43,154 bases of DNA from Euryarchaeota archaeon UBA62. GTDB taxonomy: Archaea > Thermoplasmatota > Poseidoniia > Poseidoniales > Thalassarchaeaceae. This document shows positions 22,915-30,795 of the stretch, in pieces. A model generated the notes under the pieces. The model saw only the letters and a program-made list of their open reading frames with translations. It was not told the DNA's origin and searched no databases. The translations under genes were made by a program, and so were the position numbers. Every line of letters starts with the position of its first letter. Position 1 is the stretch's first letter. The DNA is taken from assembly GCA_002502095.1 (NCBI GenBank), contig DAPJ01000013.1:1-43154 (forward strand), read 5' to 3'.

Positions 22915-23387
22915 GAGAATCGTCCCCCATCAGTTATTTTGCTAAGTGAGTCTAGAATCTTTGCAACATGCCTCCTGGGTCTGAAGAGCCAGTCATAGAC
23001 ATGGTGGATTGTATTGTCAGGACCTATGACAAATGAGGATTTAGCAGGAAAGGTCCCTAGATGAACAGGGACTTTGAACATGTCCGCCACCTTTCTATCG
23101 GAATCCGATAGAAGGACGAATGGGAGTTCAAGTTCTTGCTTGAACTCCCTATGTTGCTGGACGGAGTCTTGGCTTATTCCGATTACTTCTACCGACGGCT
23201 CCAGTGAGCGGAACAGATCATATTGTTGCTTGAACGTCAGACATCCTCTCTTACACGTAGGAGAGCCAGCCTTGGCATAGAAGAAAACCACCTTCCATGA
23301 TCCATCCAAGTCACTGAAGTTGAATTCCTCACCGTCGCTTGTCTGTAACGAGAAATCTGGTGCTTTCTGACCTATCATTGATGACAT
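22911..23387 (-). CDS. Peroxiredoxin, PrxQ/BCP-like, with divergent active site
   Basis: This 158-residue thioredoxin-fold protein should reduce hydroperoxides. The general order matches PrxQ/BCP: IGQKAPDFSLQTSDGEEFNFSDL, the active-site strand VVFFYAKAGSPTC with the peroxidatic Cys45, then VEVIGIS and the C-terminal FVIGPDNTI strand. Cys49 may be the resolving cysteine, at a spacing one residue shorter than the common CxxxxC. The signature P-x3-T-x2-C reads A-x3-S-x2-C, and the usual arginine before the STF strand is Lys116. Function may therefore be altered. The ATG at 23387 is chosen because a TATA-like ATATAA at 23419-23424 lies about 34 bases upstream, inside the end of ribA. Confidence 0.83.
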   Translation of the reverse strand: MSSMIGQKAPDFSLQTSDGEEFNFSDLDGSWKVVFFYAKAGSPTCKRGCLTFKQQYDLFRSLEPSVEVIGISQDSVQQHREFKQELELPFVLLSDSDRKVADMFKVPVHLGTFPAKSSFVIGPDNTIHHVYDWLFRPRRHVAKILDSLSKITDGGRFS

Positions 23388-23418
23388 TGGCAATCTCTCC
23401 AGTGGTACGAACGGCTTC

Positions 23419-23424
23419 TTATAT
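23419..23424 (-). promoter_or_regulatory. TATA-like box for the peroxiredoxin gene
   Basis: ATATAA on the minus strand overlaps the stop codon of ribA and is about 34 bases before the peroxiredoxin ATG at 23387. It suggests separate initiation in addition to read-through from ribA. Weak evidence, from sequence and spacing only. Confidence 0.38.
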
Positions 23425-24033
23425 GTCAAGTATGTGGCCCATTCTCTTACCTTTGGTGGATAGATACTGTATGTTCTCTAATGATACACCTGAGATGTGC
23501 TCTATTCTCTTCTCAACATGGATACCATTGTTCCTGAGACCTTGAATTTTGAGTGGATTATTCGTCATTAGCCTTACTCTCTTGACTCCGGCTTCCTTGA
23601 GCATCTTGGCGGCAATTCCGTATTCTCTTGCATCTGCTGGAAGGCCCAAAGCCAGGTTAGCATCTAGAGTGTCATACCCTATATCTTGGAGGGCATATGC
23701 TTGAATCTTGGAGTTTAATCCTATGCCTCTACCTTCTTGTCTGAGGTACACTACTGCCCCGCAGCCCTCCTCCTGAATTTTGCTCATGGCGGCTTGTAGT
23801 TGTGGACCACAGTCACATTTCATGGATCCAAATGCGTCCCCTGTTAGACACTCTGAATGTATCCTGACCAGGGGGGCCTCGCCACTGGATATGTCCCCAG
23901 TGTACAGTAGTGCGTGCTCTTTTCCGTCGGAGTCCAGAGTAACCCTGACTCTGAAGTTTCCGAACTCCGTCGGAAGGTAAGCATCTGCTTCAATTTCAAT
24001 TGGTTCAGCATCTTTTTTGACTTGTATAGTCAT
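23419..24033 (-). CDS. ribA: GTP cyclohydrolase II
   Basis: This zinc enzyme opens GTP to give formate and the pyrimidine that starts riboflavin synthesis. The 204-residue protein has the zinc site C-x10-C-x-C (Cys62, Cys73, Cys75), the VRIHSECLTGD block, YLRQEGRGIGL, and the C-terminal KIQGLRNNGI segment, all standard for the bacterial enzyme. The companion RibB domain is not fused. Most archaea use the unrelated GTP cyclohydrolase III, so a bacterial origin is likely. The product pathway makes FAD, the cofactor of the photolyase encoded divergently 118 bases away. A CATAAC element at 24055-24060 could drive a leaderless message from 24033. Confidence 0.94.
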   Translation of the reverse strand: MTIQVKKDAEPIEIEADAYLPTEFGNFRVRVTLDSDGKEHALLYTGDISSGEAPLVRIHSECLTGDAFGSMKCDCGPQLQAAMSKIQEEGCGAVVYLRQEGRGIGLNSKIQAYALQDIGYDTLDANLALGLPADAREYGIAAKMLKEAGVKRVRLMTNNPLKIQGLRNNGIHVEKRIEHISGVSLENIQYLSTKGKRMGHILDI

Positions 24034-24054
24034 GTCTCGTCGTATTCACGGTAG

Positions 24055-24060
24055 GTTATG
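24055..24060 (-). promoter_or_regulatory. TATA-like box for ribA
   Basis: CATAAC is centred about 25 bases upstream of the ribA ATG at 24033, consistent with a leaderless archaeal transcript. It shares the short divergent region with the photolyase promoter, so one regulator could act on both. Confidence 0.35.
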
Positions 24061-24098
24061 AATGAGTGTTTGAAATCCAACAGGATAGAAAACACCGC

Positions 24099-24106
24099 CT
24101 TATATG
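24099..24106 (+). promoter_or_regulatory. TATA-like box for the photolyase gene
   Basis: CTTATATG is AT-rich and lies about 50 bases before the GTG at 24152. Transcription would start about 25 bases downstream, near 24129, leaving a short leader that contains the GGGAGGAG ribosome-binding site at 24142-24149. It overlaps the earliest in-frame ATG (24104), which argues against that codon being the real start. Confidence 0.45.
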
Positions 24107-24151
24107 CTTGAGAGGCTGAATTGGGTCGTGATTGGTGTGACGGGAGGAGTG

Positions 24152-25684
24152 GTGAGTATATCTTCTCCTAGGGTTCGAAGACTAAATGATGAGTCGATAG
24201 ATGACTCAGGTGAGTTTGTCCTTTACTGGATGACCTCGACTCGAAGGTATCACTACAACGCTGCCATGGACAGGGCTATCGAATTGTGCCAAGAGTTGGG
24301 AAAGCCTCTACTGGTAGTTGAGTGCATTTCTGTCAGACACGAGTGGTCCAGTGAGAGAGTTCTGACCTTCGTTGTACAGGGAATGGTAGACAATATTTCC
24401 ATTTTCTCGGACAACGGAATTACCTACTTACCATGGATCGAGAATCACCTTGACTCGGGAGATGGCATGCTCAAGAAACTCTCAACAAAGGCTTGTGCTG
24501 TTGTGATTGATGATTATCCCACCTACCTACCTCGGTGGGTCATGGAAAGAGCTAGCAAGTCATGCAAGGTCAGCGTCGAAGCTGTGGATTCTAACGGGAT
24601 ACTCCCAATGAGCTACGCTGACAAGGCACACAAGACTGCATACTCCTTCAGAAAGCATGTTCAGAAGAGTCTCTATGGTGCCTTGTCGACAATCCCCAAT
24701 GAGGATCCAATGAGTGGAATTAGTTCAGATCTGTCTATGGACATGTCGAGATTTGATGACATAATCGAAGAGTTGGAAATCGAGTTTCCTCCACTGGAAT
24801 GGATTTGGAGAGTTGCCGAGGGAGGTAGCGTGGGCAAGAAGGCTATGGCGCCGCTTACGATAGATCACGAGGTGTACGCCGTGGAGTCAATGAAGGGAGG
24901 GTATTTTGAGGCAGTCTCAAGACTGGGCAGATTCCTCGAAAAGAGGTTGCAGAACTATTCAGAGGGAAGGAATGACGCAGATAATCCTGCAGTTAGTGGG
25001 CTATCTCCATGGCTACATTTTGGACATATTTCTAGCTTTAGGATTGTCAAAGAGGTCCTCGAAAAGGAAAATTGGACATATGACTCTGTTTGTGTGGAAG
25101 ATACCGGAAGGGGTTCCAGATCAGGATGGTGGGGCCTATCAGCATCTGCGGAGTCTTTTCTGGATCAAATAATCACTTGGAGAGAGCTAGGGTTCAACTT
25201 CGCACACTTCAGAAAAGACCACAATACACTAGATTCTATACCAAATTGGGCTAAAGAGACTCTTAACGAGCATAGAGATGATGAGCGTGTAAGCTATACT
25301 TTCGAAGAGATTGAAGGCGCGAAGACCAGTGACGAGGTTTGGAATTCAGCTCAGAGACAACTACTCAGAACTGGACACATGCACAATTACCTGAGAATGC
25401 TCTGGGGAAAGAGAATCCTAGAATGGTCACCTAATCCTGAAACGGCTGCTGACTGGATGATTAGAATAAATGATAGATGGGCCTTAGACGGAAGAGACCC
25501 AAACTCGTACACAGGAATCTTCTGGGTTCTGGGAAGGCATGACAGGGCGTGGGGACCTGAGAGACCTATCTTTGGAAAGGTTAGGTATATGTCCTCTGCG
25601 AATACTAAGAGGAAGCTGAAGCTGGATGGGTATCTTTCAAGATGGGCTGAGGACGCCCCTCTTCCTAAGAGCCTTCGAAGGTGA
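24152..25684 (+). CDS. phr: Class II CPD photolyase
   Basis: This FAD enzyme uses blue or near-UV light to split cyclobutane pyrimidine dimers in DNA. The 510-residue protein has the class II N-terminal motif FVLYWMTSTRRYHYNAA, the SGWWGLSASAESFLDQ FAD-domain segment, the ITWRELGFNFAHF helix and the class-specific C-terminal block from WALDGRDPNSYTG to GPERPIFGKVRYM. The start at GTG 24152 is chosen because GGGAGGAG sits just upstream and the class II domain begins shortly afterwards; an ATG at 24104 coincides with the TATA-like box. It is divergent from ribA and followed after 4 bases by the SRPBCC-epimerase gene. Confidence 0.93.
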   Translation: MSISSPRVRRLNDESIDDSGEFVLYWMTSTRRYHYNAAMDRAIELCQELGKPLLVVECISVRHEWSSERVLTFVVQGMVDNISIFSDNGITYLPWIENHLDSGDGMLKKLSTKACAVVIDDYPTYLPRWVMERASKSCKVSVEAVDSNGILPMSYADKAHKTAYSFRKHVQKSLYGALSTIPNEDPMSGISSDLSMDMSRFDDIIEELEIEFPPLEWIWRVAEGGSVGKKAMAPLTIDHEVYAVESMKGGYFEAVSRLGRFLEKRLQNYSEGRNDADNPAVSGLSPWLHFGHISSFRIVKEVLEKENWTYDSVCVEDTGRGSRSGWWGLSASAESFLDQIITWRELGFNFAHFRKDHNTLDSIPNWAKETLNEHRDDERVSYTFEEIEGAKTSDEVWNSAQRQLLRTGHMHNYLRMLWGKRILEWSPNPETAADWMIRINDRWALDGRDPNSYTGIFWVLGRHDRAWGPERPIFGKVRYMSSANTKRKLKLDGYLSRWAEDAPLPKSLRR

Positions 25685-25688
25685 AGAA

Positions 25689-27086
25689 ATGTACAAGTAC
25701 ACGCATGAGACTGTAGTTGATTCAGATATCAAATCAACCTTCGATTGGTTCGAACATGAAGGTTCTTTCAGAAGGCTGATGCCACCTTGGGAAGTAGCCG
25801 AGGAAGTCCGTGCAGATGATTCACTAGAGGTTGGGTCTCAGAGAGTTTTCCGATTTCCAGCTCCAGGTGCACCATTCTTGAAAATGACTTGGGTTGCAGA
25901 GCATACTGCCTATGACCCTCCTAATCACTTCGCTGATAAGATGGTGAAGGGGCCCTTTTGGTCTTGGAATCACAATCATGATCTGACTGAGAGTGGAGGC
26001 AAAACCACTGTTAAGGACGAAGTTACCTACCAAGTTCCGTTTGGGCCTCTCGGGAATCTAGCAGATAGTATTCTGGGAGGGTGGCTTGTTAAGGGTAGGA
26101 TTTCTAAGATGTTCAAGGCAAGAGAGCTAAGACTTCAGAGGGACATGAGGGAGCATGCAAAATTTTCTCAAGTCAAGAGGAAGAAAATACTAGTCGCTGG
26201 CTCTTCTGGATTGATAGGAACACAGCTAGTTGCATTCCTAGACACGGGTGGGCATGATGTCTGGAGATTGGTTAGGAGACCCGCTAAAGAAGGTCAAAAG
26301 GAGCTAACTTGGGATCCAGAACAGGGATTAATCAATCCTTCCGAGATAGAGGGTTTTGATATTGTTATCCACCTTGGTGGTGAAAATATTGGAGACAAGA
26401 GATGGAGCAAGAAGAGGAAGGCAGCGATAATAGGTTCTCGGAGAGACTCCACTATTCTACTCTCTGATACTATCAGTAGTCTTAGTAAGAAGCCAGAAGC
26501 ATTCCTTGTAGCCAGTGCTATTGGGTTCTATGGAAATAGAGGCGATGAGATCCTCACGGAGGATAGCACACAGGGAGAAGGTTTCCTCACGGATACGGTG
26601 ATAGAATGGGAGTCTTATGCTGAGTCGGCCAGAGAAGCGGGAATCCGGGTGGTCAATACTAGGAACGGAATTGTTCTATCGGCGGCTGGAGGAGCTCTAG
26701 GAAGAATGCTCCTCCCCTGGAAGTTAGGAGGAGGGGGGCCACTTGCAGGAGGCAAGCAATGGATGTCATGGATTTCCCTTGATGACGAAATCTATGCCAT
26801 TCATCATCTGATTATGAACGGAGAGTGCGAGGGTGCGTACAACCTTACTGCCCCCGAGCCCGTAAGACAGAAGGTGTTCTCAAAAACTCTGGGAAGGGTT
26901 CTACGCAGGCCCGCTTTCGCTCCGATTCCTGGTTTCTCCATGAAGATTCTTTTCGGTGAGCTTGCCGGTCCTCTCCTCATTGAAGGGCAAAGAGTACTAC
27001 CTAGCAGACTTCAGCAGTCTGGTTATGAATTTCTCCACAAAGACCTTGAGTCGGCGCTTAGAGACTCTCTTGGTATTTGGGGGTAG
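25689..27086 (+). CDS. SRPBCC domain fused to TIGR01777-type SDR epimerase
   Basis: The 465-residue protein has two domains. Residues 1-145 form an SRPBCC ligand-binding fold (YTHETVVDSDIKSTFDWFEH). From about residue 165 there is an atypical short-chain dehydrogenase of the YfcH/SDR39U1 family: the NAD-binding ILVAGSSGLIGTQLV, VIHLGGENI, the ASAIGFYGNRGDE catalytic segment, the RNGIVLS strand and GGKQWMSWISLDD. The same fusion occurs in bacteria, where it is sometimes annotated as a cell-division inhibitor without firm evidence. Substrate is unknown. The ATG at 25689 follows the photolyase stop by 4 bases, so the two are co-transcribed and the protein may share the light or stress theme. Confidence 0.88.
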   Translation: MYKYTHETVVDSDIKSTFDWFEHEGSFRRLMPPWEVAEEVRADDSLEVGSQRVFRFPAPGAPFLKMTWVAEHTAYDPPNHFADKMVKGPFWSWNHNHDLTESGGKTTVKDEVTYQVPFGPLGNLADSILGGWLVKGRISKMFKARELRLQRDMREHAKFSQVKRKKILVAGSSGLIGTQLVAFLDTGGHDVWRLVRRPAKEGQKELTWDPEQGLINPSEIEGFDIVIHLGGENIGDKRWSKKRKAAIIGSRRDSTILLSDTISSLSKKPEAFLVASAIGFYGNRGDEILTEDSTQGEGFLTDTVIEWESYAESAREAGIRVVNTRNGIVLSAAGGALGRMLLPWKLGGGGPLAGGKQWMSWISLDDEIYAIHHLIMNGECEGAYNLTAPEPVRQKVFSKTLGRVLRRPAFAPIPGFSMKILFGELAGPLLIEGQRVLPSRLQQSGYEFLHKDLESALRDSLGIWG

Positions 27087-27089
27087 GTT

Positions 27090-27509
27090 ATGCAGGGCGA
27101 CGCCCAAGTAAGGAATATTTCTAACACGGGAAGGAGAAATAGATTCTACGGCTCTATGGCATTGTTTTTATTTGCGATTGTCGTAAATATTGTGTATCTT
27201 GTCGTGGGAAATCCACCTACGTTGAATCCTGATTATAATCCGACTATTCTCATTGTGACAGCTATCACATTATCTGGGCTATACATAGCAGGATTTCTAG
27301 TACTTCTAGAGTCGACCACTCAAGTATGTGTTTACCATGGGTTCCTAGGAACACATGAGTCTTCATCTGGAGGCAAGAAGCACGAAGATGAGTCGGTTGC
27401 TCGAGCATGTAGGAGTAAGAGCTGGAGCATAATTTTTCAGTCTATATTCTTCGGTATTATTTTGACAGTTTTCTCACTTTGGCTTCTCTCTGAATTTATG
27501 GTCAGTTAG
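27090..27509 (+). CDS. Three-helix membrane protein of unknown function
   Basis: The 139-residue protein has three clear hydrophobic helices at about 22-41, 52-73 and 112-134, with a His/Lys/Glu-rich hydrophilic loop (residues 85-108) between the second and third. No family is recognised. It starts 3 bases after the epimerase stop codon, so it is the third gene of the photolyase transcript. Its final 8 bases overlap the tail of the convergent RND gene. Confidence 0.72.
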   Translation: MQGDAQVRNISNTGRRNRFYGSMALFLFAIVVNIVYLVVGNPPTLNPDYNPTILIVTAITLSGLYIAGFLVLLESTTQVCVYHGFLGTHESSSGGKKHEDESVARACRSKSWSIIFQSIFFGIILTVFSLWLLSEFMVS

Positions 27510-30500
27510 TAGTTCTATGTAGCATTCCGATGAGAGCGGGGGCGATTATCATACTAGCAATCAATGACAGTATTATCATAATAGCACAGAATAATCCGAA
27601 GGTCGAGAAGAATCCCATCTTTGACTGATTAATTACCATGAATCCTGCAAAGTCGGACAGTGCGGAGCCGAATAGTGCAAGTCCAGATGCCCCTCCAACT
27701 ACTGCTACTGATTCTAACTGCGATTTTCCTTCTTCGATCTCCTCCCGATATCTCTCTATTAGGTGAATGACATAGTCAACTCCGACTCCAAGTGAGATTG
27801 CCGCTATGGAAACCGTAACCATATTCAGGCCATATCCAAACAAATCAACAAGTGCATATAACCATATTATCATGATGAAAATTGGAGTTGTCGTTATTCC
27901 TGCGTAAATGAACGGCGTTGTTCCAAAGGACAGTGACAAAATTAGTGCGACAAACATGAAGTGTAGTAGGTATTCATCGCCAACTAGGGCTAGTGATATT
28001 AATGCGAAAACTATCACATTTAGAAGGATTAATGGAGAGTTTTTTCTAATGTTAGAAATATTCTTTTTTATCCTATGAACGGCATTCCCATTATCTCTGA
28101 ATCCCCACCAAAGTGTGAGGAAGCAAAGTAAAACACCCAAGAGAATCGTATCTTGTAGATCGTCTTGCATGGAATCTGCCGCTACGAATCTTACAACTGG
28201 CTCACCAGTTGGAATGGCCCATGAAACTGGATGATTTTCATCGGAAAATGCGTTATCCAGTGAGCCTCTGTTCCTGAGTTGACTTACAGATAGATTCTGT
28301 AGTGGCTCCATATCTGCTTCTAGCTGAATTAGAGCTGGTTCCACCAATGCGAATTGTTCGGGACTGGATATTCCAAACCGAAGTGTGGCTCTTGGATACC
28401 TGGGTGAGTCCCCTTCTTCCGTAAGCCATGGCCTCTCAAAGTCAAGCTTGCCATCAACTTGAAGGAATTCCCCAACTATGCTGGGAGATAAAGCAGGATA
28501 CCCACCACTGGCTGGAACCCCTCTAGTCATCATGAAACCATACAGGAACTTCAGTGATTCACTGTCATTGGCGGAGGGGATGAAAATAAACTCAAAGTCC
28601 CTATTTGGGATCACAACAGTTTCGCATCCTATGCCACCGTCATTCAGATCAAAGTCCCATCCTGCCTGCTCAAAGGGGGTCTGATTCCATGCCATTGCAG
28701 CTCTGAGGTACCACAGCATCTGGTCCACGGCAAGTAACTCAACTTCGCCGTTTGGAGACCTAGTAAACTGATTGGGTTCATCGGGGGAATGAGAGTTCAT
28801 ATTTTCTCTGAGCTCCTCAATAGCATCCAGAACTCTAGGATTTGTGAGATTGGCTTCCAGAAGTATGTATGCAGGTTCCCCCTCATCACTGAATCTCTGA
28901 TTTATTAGTCCAACTCCAACAGCTAAATCTGACTCTTCCTCAACAAAATCTTCGACTTGAAAGTCTCCTTCAAGGGACGTCATCAGTGGGACGGCATATG
29001 CAGTAACAAGCAGTACACAGATAATGACTAGAGGGTACATCTTGAATGACTTGGTAGTAATGGATGATAGCCATGATTTTGGAATCATATGAATCTTATC
29101 TGGATCTTCATCTTCAAGTCTGTCTCTTCGCTGTAGCCATTTATCGATGTCAAGTCTTGCAAGGGGGACCCATAATCCTGTGAGGAAAAAGGCACACATT
29201 ACCCCTATCCCTGCCTCTATGCCGAACGATCTCAGAGCGGCGATATTAGATGTGAGGTTTGCCGAAAATGCGACTATTGTGGTCACAGAGGTCAACATGA
29301 CTGCAAGACCAACCTTACTAATTGAAACATGGCTGGACTCTTCTATGGTCTTTCCAGAGCGTCTCTCCTCCTTGTAACGATGGAGGGAGTGCAGGCTGTC
29401 ATCAATCTCTAGAGCCAGTATCAAAATTGGAAGGAGATTGGAGAACTGTGATCTGAAGATAAACTCGAAGCCTGTTTTTTGACCGAAAATCATAGCCCAT
29501 CCAATCAGTCCATACATCCAGAATAGAGATACAACCAGACTCGTTGAGACTATTGCAACATCGGAGATTCTGCGAAGATTTATCCAAAGAAGTCCCACGA
29601 CAATGAAAGACATGGCGACTAATAGATATGCACTTGAAAGTAATTCTCTATTTATTTCAACGTTAATCGCCTCAGCGAACATCAGTGTGACAATATGCTC
29701 GTCGGTATCCCGAAGATCTTCTTCTATGGACAGATAGAGCCATTCTACAGAACAGAGTGGCTGATTGTTTTCCTCTCTTTCTTGGCAGTATTCGAAAGAG
29801 TATCTGATGGGATCTGTAACCAGTGTGAGTCCCTCTCTCTTGTACCCGAAGTCTGTAGTCGCATTCTTCCATGAGAAGGTCCATCCACTTTCTTGCATCT
29901 GCTCCCTATCTAGGTTCACTATCAGCCACGCTGAGGAAGCTGACCATCTCCCTCTCTGCCAGAGTTCAGACTCAAGGTTTCCATCTTCTCCAATCGTGTG
30001 ATTAACTGGCCCGATTACGGAGCTATTCGAATCAGGAGTAAATGCCCTGTCATTTGAGAGAAATCTTAGGAATGAGCCATTGCTACTATTGGCCATTCTG
30101 TGGGCTGCCAAGTCTATGTGGTCTTGTGTTATATTTGGATCATCAAACCGCAGGCATTCTAGTATTCCGCAGTCAGTCCAATTTGTTGGTGCTGGATCCA
30201 TGGATTCCTCAAGATCCAAGGTAAGTGCAAGTTTGTAGGGGTTAATCCTTGGTTGTGTGAGAGATGAGTTACCGGACATGAATGATCTGAAGTCAGAAGC
30301 TAGATCCAACATTCCCACTGCCGGGTCTCCAGAGATTTCTGATGCGATCGGAAGGAAGAATCTGGATACGTTGTGGTTTCTCAAGGTCTCAGCATTGATG
30401 TCGATTTCCCTGAGGACAGTTAGATTCAGAATTCCTCCCTTCGGAGATTCTAGTCCTGAGTTTTCACCTGTGTAGTCTGCAATCATAGTAACATCGGACT

Positions 30501-30753
30501 CAGGGCTACCAAATTCTGCCTCATCTCTGACGAATATCCCAAATCCCCAGATATTTCCAGCTGCTGTGAACTCTTCCCTGAATACCATGTTAGCATCCAG
30601 CTCAGGAGATTCCATCTCATAGGATTCTATGTCGATCGGTTCAAATGTTGCCAGTACCCCAGGAATCATTAGAATGGTGAAAATAAATACTGAGATGTGA
30701 ATTCTCTTTCTTCTTGGAATTAGGTAGTCAGCTACCTTGGAGAAGTCACGCAC
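27502..30753 (-). CDS. RND-superfamily exporter, MmpL/SSD-like (COG1033 type)
   Basis: The 1083-residue membrane protein has the two-fold RND architecture: one N-terminal helix (19-36), a large external domain, five further helices, then a second helix, a second external domain and a second helical bundle. The helix-4-like motif that carries the proton-relay acids reads ALEIDDSLHSLHRYKEE in the first half and GVGVDYVIHLIERYREE in the second, both typical. Such proteins move lipids or hydrophobic compounds out of the membrane. The first external domain, about 330 residues, is large and unlike a known substrate domain. It stands as a single gene; the upstream dnaJ is 42 bases away on the same strand. 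Substrate unknown. Confidence 0.88.
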   Translation of the reverse strand: MRDFSKVADYLIPRRKRIHISVFIFTILMIPGVLATFEPIDIESYEMESPELDANMVFREEFTAAGNIWGFGIFVRDEAEFGSPESDVTMIADYTGENSGLESPKGGILNLTVLREIDINAETLRNHNVSRFFLPIASEISGDPAVGMLDLASDFRSFMSGNSSLTQPRINPYKLALTLDLEESMDPAPTNWTDCGILECLRFDDPNITQDHIDLAAHRMANSSNGSFLRFLSNDRAFTPDSNSSVIGPVNHTIGEDGNLESELWQRGRWSASSAWLIVNLDREQMQESGWTFSWKNATTDFGYKREGLTLVTDPIRYSFEYCQEREENNQPLCSVEWLYLSIEEDLRDTDEHIVTLMFAEAINVEINRELLSSAYLLVAMSFIVVGLLWINLRRISDVAIVSTSLVVSLFWMYGLIGWAMIFGQKTGFEFIFRSQFSNLLPILILALEIDDSLHSLHRYKEERRSGKTIEESSHVSISKVGLAVMLTSVTTIVAFSANLTSNIAALRSFGIEAGIGVMCAFFLTGLWVPLARLDIDKWLQRRDRLEDEDPDKIHMIPKSWLSSITTKSFKMYPLVIICVLLVTAYAVPLMTSLEGDFQVEDFVEEESDLAVGVGLINQRFSDEGEPAYILLEANLTNPRVLDAIEELRENMNSHSPDEPNQFTRSPNGEVELLAVDQMLWYLRAAMAWNQTPFEQAGWDFDLNDGGIGCETVVIPNRDFEFIFIPSANDSESLKFLYGFMMTRGVPASGGYPALSPSIVGEFLQVDGKLDFERPWLTEEGDSPRYPRATLRFGISSPEQFALVEPALIQLEADMEPLQNLSVSQLRNRGSLDNAFSDENHPVSWAIPTGEPVVRFVAADSMQDDLQDTILLGVLLCFLTLWWGFRDNGNAVHRIKKNISNIRKNSPLILLNVIVFALISLALVGDEYLLHFMFVALILSLSFGTTPFIYAGITTTPIFIMIIWLYALVDLFGYGLNMVTVSIAAISLGVGVDYVIHLIERYREEIEEGKSQLESVAVVGGASGLALFGSALSDFAGFMVINQSKMGFFSTFGLFCAIMIILSLIASMIIAPALIGMLHRTTN

Positions 30754-30795
30754 GTCATTTGTCTGATGGACCTGTATTTGATTGGTTGTGATGAT

